A stretch of 64,000 nucleotides of DNA from Sphingobacterium sp. UT-1RO-CII-1 (GTDB taxonomy: Bacteria > Bacteroidota > Bacteroidia > Sphingobacteriales > Sphingobacteriaceae), in assembly GCF_026711005.1 (NCBI RefSeq), contig NZ_JAPPVJ010000001.1, positions 1-64,000 of the forward strand, written 5' to 3'. This document shows, one piece after another, positions 58,177-64,000 of the stretch (position 1 is its first letter; every line of letters begins with the position of its first letter). Below the pieces are notes generated by a model, which saw nothing but the letters and a program-made list of their open reading frames with translations, did not search any database and was not told the DNA's origin. The position numbers and the translations under genes were made by a program.

Positions 58177-60576
58177 ATGTTTAAAAATTACATCAAAATA
58201 GCTTGGCGCAACTTAGTAAAGAACCGTTTTTTCACCTTACTGAATATAGGTGGTTTAGCCATCAGTCTGACAGTAGCCATTTTACTCTTCAGTTATGCTA
58301 AAGACCAACTAAGCTACAATAAGGATTTTTCACAGGCTGACAACCTCTATCGGGTGAATATGACCATGGTGCCTGATTATGATAGCGAGCGGTGGGTAAA
58401 TATTCCTAATGCTGTTGGCCCGGCTATGCTCAATGAGATTCCAGCAGTAAAAGACATGGCTCGATTAGTACGACTGAATTTTGGTGGGACAGCATCTTTA
58501 CGAACAAATAATGAAAATTATCTAGCCACAGATTTTTACTTAACAGATGAAGCTTTTTTCAGACTATTCGATTTTAAATTTATTGAGAAAAGCACAGAAA
58601 AGCTATTCCAGGACCCTAATAGCATTGTCATATCGGCAAGTGAAAGCAAGCGCCTATTCGGCGATGAATCTGCCTTAAACAAACGTATACTAGTTAATCA
58701 AAACCTAGAATTCAACGTCACAGGTGTGTTTCATGATATACCTAAAAACAGTAGTTTTGACGGACGTTACTTCTCTAACATCATGGATTCCTGGATGGGT
58801 AAACAGCTTTATTGGGCAAATGCCAGCTACGAGACCTACTGTTTACTACATGAAAATATTAACCTAGCTTCCGTAGAAAAACAAGCCACTGCGCTTATCG
58901 ATAAACATGTTTCTAAAGAAGACCAGTACTATGTAAAATTTAACCTTCAATCTATAAAAGATGTTTTTCTTTACTCAAACGACCTGAAACACGCTATTTC
59001 ATCAAAAAAAGGAAATATAAACAATATACAGGTGCTCTTTTTATTGGCAGTTCTCATTATTGGCATAGCCTGCATCAATTATATGAACCTCGCTACTGCT
59101 CGCTATAATAATAACACAAAAGAGGTTGGGGTTAATAAAGCTTTGGGAGCCTCTCAACAACAGATACAACTACGTTTTTATATAGAGACTGCGCTAATAA
59201 ATTTAATTGCTATAGTTACAGCGCTCGCACTAGCTTATTTGCTTTTGCCTCTATTCAACAACATAAGCGAAAGCTCTCTTTCTGTAGGCACAATGCTATC
59301 GGCCAACAATATCGCTATGTTCTTTCTACTATGGTTAGGCATTAGCCTTCTTGGCGGTAGCTATCCCGCATTACTGATGTCACGCCTACCCACACTAGGG
59401 CTTATGAAACAATGGACACGTGCAAATAGCAGTAATGAAATTATACGTAAAAGCCTTGTCGTTTTTCAGTTTTCCTGTTCTATCATATTGATTATAGGCG
59501 TCATCGTGATGACGATGCAGCTACGTTATATCAACGAAAAAGACCTTGGTTACGAATCAAAAGACCTCTTGAGTATCTCAATCCGTTCAGTTTCCAATAT
59601 TTCTCAATTAAATAGCCTTAAAGAATCTATACAAAATGTTAGCGGCACCGCATCTGTTGCAGCCTTACAAAGTTTCCCAGGCTTTAACGAAAGCGGAAAA
59701 AACATACAGCGCCCTGGTCAAACGGGGTTGGGACTTCCCACCCTGGCATCATCAAGTTTAGGAGAAGTTAGCCCAACATTAGGCTTACATATGCTTGCTG
59801 GCAAAGACCTCCCCAAACAACTTGCTAAAGGTGACAGTACCTGCTATATACTCATTAATGAAATTGTAGCGCAGTATCTCGGCTATAAAAACCCGGAAGA
59901 TGCAGTAGGTAGAGTTATAGAAACCGAGATGGCTAAAAACAGTGTGATTACAGGCGTGATCAGAAATTTCCATTTCTTAGATCTGAAAGAGACAATAGGA
60001 GGTTATATGTATTACCATATGCATTCCCCTAACGAAGGGCCACAATACCTCTTGGTCCGCCAATCAGGGGGCGATAAATCCGCCTACTTAGAGGCAATTA
60101 AAAAAGTATATGCACAGTCAATTCCTGAAGCAGCTTTTGATTATCAATATATCAGCGAGCATCTGGCCGATCATTATCAAGGAGAAAATAAAACGGCACA
60201 AATTATACGCTTATTTTCGTTACTCACAATCGGTATTGCCTGTCTTGGTCTATTTGGGTTAGCCGCCTTCACTGCAGAACAGCGTAAGAAAGAAATCGGC
60301 ATTAGAAAAGTATTAGGTGCAAGTACCAAGAGTATTATGCAGATGCTTTCTAACCACTTTTTCGTTCTAGTTATTATAGCTATGTTCATAGCTTTCCCCA
60401 TTTCGTGGTGGTTATTTTCCGAATGGCTAACAGGTTTTTCATACCATATCAGCATACCTTGGTCAGCATTTGCATATGCTGGGGCCTTCACCCTACTCAT
60501 AGCGTGTATTCCTATCGCATTTCAGGCATTCAAAGCTGCTAAAGCTAATCCTGTTGATAGTTTGCGGGATGAATAA
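58177..60576 (+). CDS. FtsX/MacB-type ABC permease 3
   Basis: A 799-residue paralogue with double FtsX architecture: N-terminal helix near 20-40, YMNLATARYNNNTKEVGVNKALGAS in the first core (the usual R is N here), AEQRKKEIGIRKVLGAS in the second, and the ending ANPVDSLRDE. The two periplasmic domains differ in sequence from those of the other permeases, while the cores and the C-terminus are conserved. It lies 20 bp after permease 2 and 26 bp before permease 4 and has an unusually strong ribosome binding site. Confidence 0.9.
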   Translation: MFKNYIKIAWRNLVKNRFFTLLNIGGLAISLTVAILLFSYAKDQLSYNKDFSQADNLYRVNMTMVPDYDSERWVNIPNAVGPAMLNEIPAVKDMARLVRLNFGGTASLRTNNENYLATDFYLTDEAFFRLFDFKFIEKSTEKLFQDPNSIVISASESKRLFGDESALNKRILVNQNLEFNVTGVFHDIPKNSSFDGRYFSNIMDSWMGKQLYWANASYETYCLLHENINLASVEKQATALIDKHVSKEDQYYVKFNLQSIKDVFLYSNDLKHAISSKKGNINNIQVLFLLAVLIIGIACINYMNLATARYNNNTKEVGVNKALGASQQQIQLRFYIETALINLIAIVTALALAYLLLPLFNNISESSLSVGTMLSANNIAMFFLLWLGISLLGGSYPALLMSRLPTLGLMKQWTRANSSNEIIRKSLVVFQFSCSIILIIGVIVMTMQLRYINEKDLGYESKDLLSISIRSVSNISQLNSLKESIQNVSGTASVAALQSFPGFNESGKNIQRPGQTGLGLPTLASSSLGEVSPTLGLHMLAGKDLPKQLAKGDSTCYILINEIVAQYLGYKNPEDAVGRVIETEMAKNSVITGVIRNFHFLDLKETIGGYMYYHMHSPNEGPQYLLVRQSGGDKSAYLEAIKKVYAQSIPEAAFDYQYISEHLADHYQGENKTAQIIRLFSLLTIGIACLGLFGLAAFTAEQRKKEIGIRKVLGASTKSIMQMLSNHFFVLVIIAMFIAFPISWWLFSEWLTGFSYHISIPWSAFAYAGAFTLLIACIPIAFQAFKAAKANPVDSLRDE

Positions 60577-60602
60577 TAAGAAAAATTAAACAAAATAAAG
60601 AC

Positions 60603-62975
60603 ATGAGTAGTGTAAAGTCAATATTCAGAAGCTTAAGGAACAAGAAAATATACAGCGTAATTAATATCCTGGGATTGGCGATAAGTTTGTCCACTGCTTT
60701 ATTAATTTTACTATGGGTACAAGACGAATATAGTTTTGATAAATTTCACTCCAACATTGAACAAATATACAAAGTCAATGCTCATCTAAACCCCGAAAAG
60801 AATGGAGATGTATGGCCTGGAACGCCAGCAATAATTGCCAATTATGCACAGGAACTTCCTCAAGTATACAAAGCCACGCGTATTTTCCCTCGCGAGCAAA
60901 ATGTTACGCTCGTAGATAATGAGCGAAACCACGCCACAACAGCAATTAACATTCACTATATTGACAGTAACTTTTTAAGTATATTTAATTTCCCTTTATT
61001 GGAAGGCAACCTTTCTGGTTTCCACTCCTCCCCTACACAAGCATTAATTACAGAATCTACTGCATATAAAATATTCAACAATCAGGTTACTATCGGTAAA
61101 ACTTTCAGGTATGACAATGAACTTTTTACTGTTGCAGGTATTTTAAAAGATCTGCCTCAAAACTCTTCTTTACAATTTGATGTGCTTATTCCGCTGGAAT
61201 ATCATGCGCAACGTTTTACGAAGCGCGGAGGGAATGGTAACAGGAAGACAATTGATGAAGACCTAGGCACTTATCATTATCAAACTTTTATCAAGACCAA
61301 TCCGAGTACCGATACCAAAGAGATTAGTCAGTACCTAACAAAATCATATCGAAAAGCACAAAACGGGAAAAGCACAACATCCTTTGTTTTAGCTCCACTA
61401 GAAAGCTTGCATCTTATAAGCCCTGACGGCAACAGGTCTGCTCTTCAAACGGTGAATATTTTCAGTATTGTAGCGTTATTACTATTGCTTATCGGTGCAA
61501 TAAACTACATTAATTTAAGTACAGCAAGAGCTTTAGATCGAGCTAAAGATGTTGGTATACGCAAAATAATAGGTGCTAGCCGAAGCCGTTTATTTCGGCA
61601 GTTTATTCTTGAAACTGTTGTGGTGTTTTCCATATCATTAAGCCTCGCCCTATTGTTTATCTTTCTATTGCAATCTGGATACAATGACCTTACAAAAAAG
61701 ACATTGAGTTATTCATTACATAACCCTGCTTTATGGTTGTATATCGCTATTGCAATCTTTGGTACATTTTGTCTATCCAGTATATATCCCGCTCTACGTT
61801 TTTCCGCTTTCAATCCGATGACCGCCACACAAGGCAGAGTTTCAAAAAAACTATCTTTAAACAGCCTAAGAAAAGCTCTAGTAATTTTTCAATTTACGAT
61901 ATCAATTACATTGATCATTTGTACTCTAGTTATTAAAAACCAGCTCAACTTTATCCAAAATATTAACTTGGGTTACGACAAAGAGCATGTACTCACTGTT
62001 GAATTACCTGCTGCAGCTTCAAATCACATCGATGCTATTCGGACAGAGTTAACCAACAACAAAGCTATACAAGCAGTTTCACTTTCCCGAATTTCGAATT
62101 TGACGAATCACGGAGAGTCGACAAGTGATATTCAATGGCCTAGCAAAGAAGAACACAGTCAACTCGTAACATCACAGGCATCTATAGATAAGTATTTTAT
62201 TCCATTAATGGACATACAGTTAAAAGAGGGGGTGAATTTTAGTGGACTACCTTCCGATTCATCTAGCTTTATAATCAATGAAGCTTTGGCTGAGCAAATG
62301 GGGCTAGCTCATCCATACGTTGGCACCAATATGAGTTTACAGGGCTTACAAGGGCAAATCATTGGCGTCGTTAAAGACTTTCATTACAGCTCGGTTAAAG
62401 AAAAAATAAGACCTATGGTTTTTTGGATACACTGGAGAGGGAACACTTTGTATGTAAAAACCACAAAAAATCAAGCGCAAGAAGCAATTTCTGCGCTACA
62501 AGCTGTGTACAAGCGTTACCCTTCTGACACTCCTTTTAATTACAATTTTGTCGACACTCAATTTGATTATTTATACAAATCTGAACGGCAGACAGGTTTA
62601 CTGTTCAATATATTTTCGGGCGTTGCAATATTGATCTCCACGCTCGGTTTGTTCGCTTTAGCGACGCACGATGTGCAAACACGTCTTAAAGAAATAGGCA
62701 TCAGAAAAGTATTAGGTGCTAGTCCCTTTGGAATCATCAAACTACTCGGCAGGAATTTTTTTATACTAATTTGTGTTGCTATTATCATCGCCTGCCCAAT
62801 AGCCATTTATAGCATGAACAAATGGTTAGGAAATTTTGCTTATAAAGTCGAGTTAAATATTTGGGTATTTATTTTCGGTAGTGGCATTGCAATATTCATT
62901 GCCATGCTGACCATAAGCTACCAAGCACTAAAGGCCGCTACAACAAATCCGGTAGATAGTTTAAGAGACGAATAA
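60603..62975 (+). CDS. FtsX/MacB-type ABC permease 4
   Basis: A 790-residue paralogue: N-terminal helix near 18-38, YINLSTARALDRAKDVGIRKIIGAS in the first core, DVQTRLKEIGIRKVLGAS in the second, and the ending TNPVDSLRDE. It has no ATPase. It is 26 bp after permease 3 and 13 bp before the next permease, so the genes are clearly one transcript. Confidence 0.9.
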   Translation: MSSVKSIFRSLRNKKIYSVINILGLAISLSTALLILLWVQDEYSFDKFHSNIEQIYKVNAHLNPEKNGDVWPGTPAIIANYAQELPQVYKATRIFPREQNVTLVDNERNHATTAINIHYIDSNFLSIFNFPLLEGNLSGFHSSPTQALITESTAYKIFNNQVTIGKTFRYDNELFTVAGILKDLPQNSSLQFDVLIPLEYHAQRFTKRGGNGNRKTIDEDLGTYHYQTFIKTNPSTDTKEISQYLTKSYRKAQNGKSTTSFVLAPLESLHLISPDGNRSALQTVNIFSIVALLLLLIGAINYINLSTARALDRAKDVGIRKIIGASRSRLFRQFILETVVVFSISLSLALLFIFLLQSGYNDLTKKTLSYSLHNPALWLYIAIAIFGTFCLSSIYPALRFSAFNPMTATQGRVSKKLSLNSLRKALVIFQFTISITLIICTLVIKNQLNFIQNINLGYDKEHVLTVELPAAASNHIDAIRTELTNNKAIQAVSLSRISNLTNHGESTSDIQWPSKEEHSQLVTSQASIDKYFIPLMDIQLKEGVNFSGLPSDSSSFIINEALAEQMGLAHPYVGTNMSLQGLQGQIIGVVKDFHYSSVKEKIRPMVFWIHWRGNTLYVKTTKNQAQEAISALQAVYKRYPSDTPFNYNFVDTQFDYLYKSERQTGLLFNIFSGVAILISTLGLFALATHDVQTRLKEIGIRKVLGASPFGIIKLLGRNFFILICVAIIIACPIAIYSMNKWLGNFAYKVELNIWVFIFGSGIAIFIAMLTISYQALKAATTNPVDSLRDE

Positions 62976-62988
62976 TAAAAACACAGCT

Positions 62989-64000
62989 ATGATCAAGAAC
63001 TTTTTTAAAACTGCCTTTCGTTTTTTTCGAAAAAACAAGCTTATGACAGCAATCAGCGTCCTAAGTTTAGCTATTGGGATTAGTGCTACGTTGGTTATAT
63101 TTTTGTTACTACAACATGATTACAGTTTCGATAAACATGTAAAAAATAAAGACCGTATTTTTCGCATCGTTACCAACGGAGCTTTTAAAAATGCAGGTAC
63201 TTTAGTTCCTCTAATGCGCACCATAGAAGCAGAGTTTACAGGCATAGAAACTGTTGTTCCTTTATTAAAAAGTCCTGATCGAAGGATTAAAATTCCTCAG
63301 GAACAAAGTGATGATTTCTCCTTATTCAGTAATGAATCAAAAATTGTCTTAACCAATAGTCAGTACTTTGATCTTTACCCACATATCTGGCTTGCCGGTA
63401 GTGCTTCGGTTCTCAATGAGGCAAATAATATCGTGTTAACCCATACAGATCTACACCGTTATTTCCCAAACACCAATCCGCATGATGCATTAGGGAAAAC
63501 TGTCATGTTTTCTGATTCCATCGCTCTACAAGTAGCTGGCATCGTTCAAGAAATGAAACAAAATTCGGATTTCAAATATGCCAGCTTTATTTCTACAGCA
63601 AGTATCCCTGCAAACAAATCCTTGCATCAGGTATTTCAATGGGATACTTGGAGCAATTACTCCGACAGCTACCAATGCTTAGTGCTATTGTCTCCCGGCA
63701 CAACCGCTCAAAGTATAGAAGCTGAGCTCCCTGTATTACTTGCTAAACATAAGGAGATCAATAAAGAATGGGATAAATTCAACTTACAGCCTTTATCTGA
63801 TGTACACTTCAACCGTAATTTCAACTACACTGCTACAAAACCTGAAACATTACGCAACCTAGTATTGATTGCTGTTTTTCTACTTTCGTTAGGTGTAATC
63901 AATTTTATTAACCTCAGCACCGCCCAATCTATTGAGCGGGCTAAAGAGATTGGTGTGCGTAAAACATTGGGTAGCTCAAAAAATAGGTTAAGACTTCAAT
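62989..64000 (+). CDS. FtsX/MacB-type ABC permease 5 (cut by the window end)
   Basis: An open frame from the ATG at 62989 to the end of the window (337 codons seen, no stop). It begins MIKNFFKTAFRFFRKNK, has the first helix at about 20-42, then a periplasmic domain, and reaches the first FtsX core at FINLSTAQSIERAKEIGVRKTLGSS. This is the same plan as the four upstream permeases, so the full gene is expected to be about 790 codons. It continues the operon, which may hold more members outside the window. Confidence 0.88.
   Translation, partial: MIKNFFKTAFRFFRKNKLMTAISVLSLAIGISATLVIFLLLQHDYSFDKHVKNKDRIFRIVTNGAFKNAGTLVPLMRTIEAEFTGIETVVPLLKSPDRRIKIPQEQSDDFSLFSNESKIVLTNSQYFDLYPHIWLAGSASVLNEANNIVLTHTDLHRYFPNTNPHDALGKTVMFSDSIALQVAGIVQEMKQNSDFKYASFISTASIPANKSLHQVFQWDTWSNYSDSYQCLVLLSPGTTAQSIEAELPVLLAKHKEINKEWDKFNLQPLSDVHFNRNFNYTATKPETLRNLVLIAVFLLSLGVINFINLSTAQSIERAKEIGVRKTLGSSKNRLRLQ

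Overview
The window looks like chromosomal DNA of a Bacteroidota bacterium of the family Sphingobacteriaceae, close to Sphingobacterium. The evidence is its AT-rich sequence, a serine palmitoyltransferase that closely resembles the one I remember from Sphingobacterium multivorum, promoters of the phylum type TAnnTTTG, and families typical of the phylum (DUF4954, DUF4886, MutS-like proteins with membrane helices, arrays of FtsX-type permeases). No phage, IS element, CRISPR array or rRNA is visible.

Layout. 1-1327 has no gene. It holds several families of degenerate tandem repeats, above all about 24 units of exactly 21 bp at 652-1155. 1328-5744 (minus) is a five-gene operon read as sphingolipid synthesis: serine palmitoyltransferase, GNAT-type acyltransferase, NAD-dependent reductase, CDP-alcohol phosphatidyltransferase and GtrA. 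6100-9805 holds smpB and an AraC regulator / aldehyde dehydrogenase / DUF779 module. 9835-18525 is mostly housekeeping: thioesterase, membrane MutS homologue, pcm, DUF4886, DUF4954, AcpH-like protein and tyrS. 18737-23108 is ftsK-lolA-lacI. 23111-28514 is a hexuronate module (ExuT-like transporter, uxuA, SDR-type uxuB, kdgK, eda), probably controlled by the LacI protein beside it.

28589-43189 (minus) is the ancient tRNA-Thr/Tyr/Gly/Thr-tuf-tRNA-Trp-secE-nusG-rplKAJL-rpoBC block. A GH18 chitinase-like gene sits between nusG and rplK, and strong hairpins lie in the rplL-rpoB and rpoB-rpoC gaps. 43501-45627 holds an Omp85-type barrel, a shrunken methyltransferase relative and a bactofilin, followed by an M23 peptidase.

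46547-64000 is one regulatory and transport unit. A histidine kinase and an NtrC-type sigma-54 activator lie with a TolC gene on the minus strand. An adaptor (HlyD/MacA type), one ABC ATPase and at least five paralogous FtsX-type permeases run on the plus strand to the window edge. The 660-bp divergent gap contains two pairs of 16-bp palindromes of the form TGTnCG-N4-CGnACA, one pair about 100-140 bp upstream of each start codon. A sigma-54-like promoter lies in front of tolC. I infer that the kinase/activator pair switches on this whole tripartite exporter from these sites.
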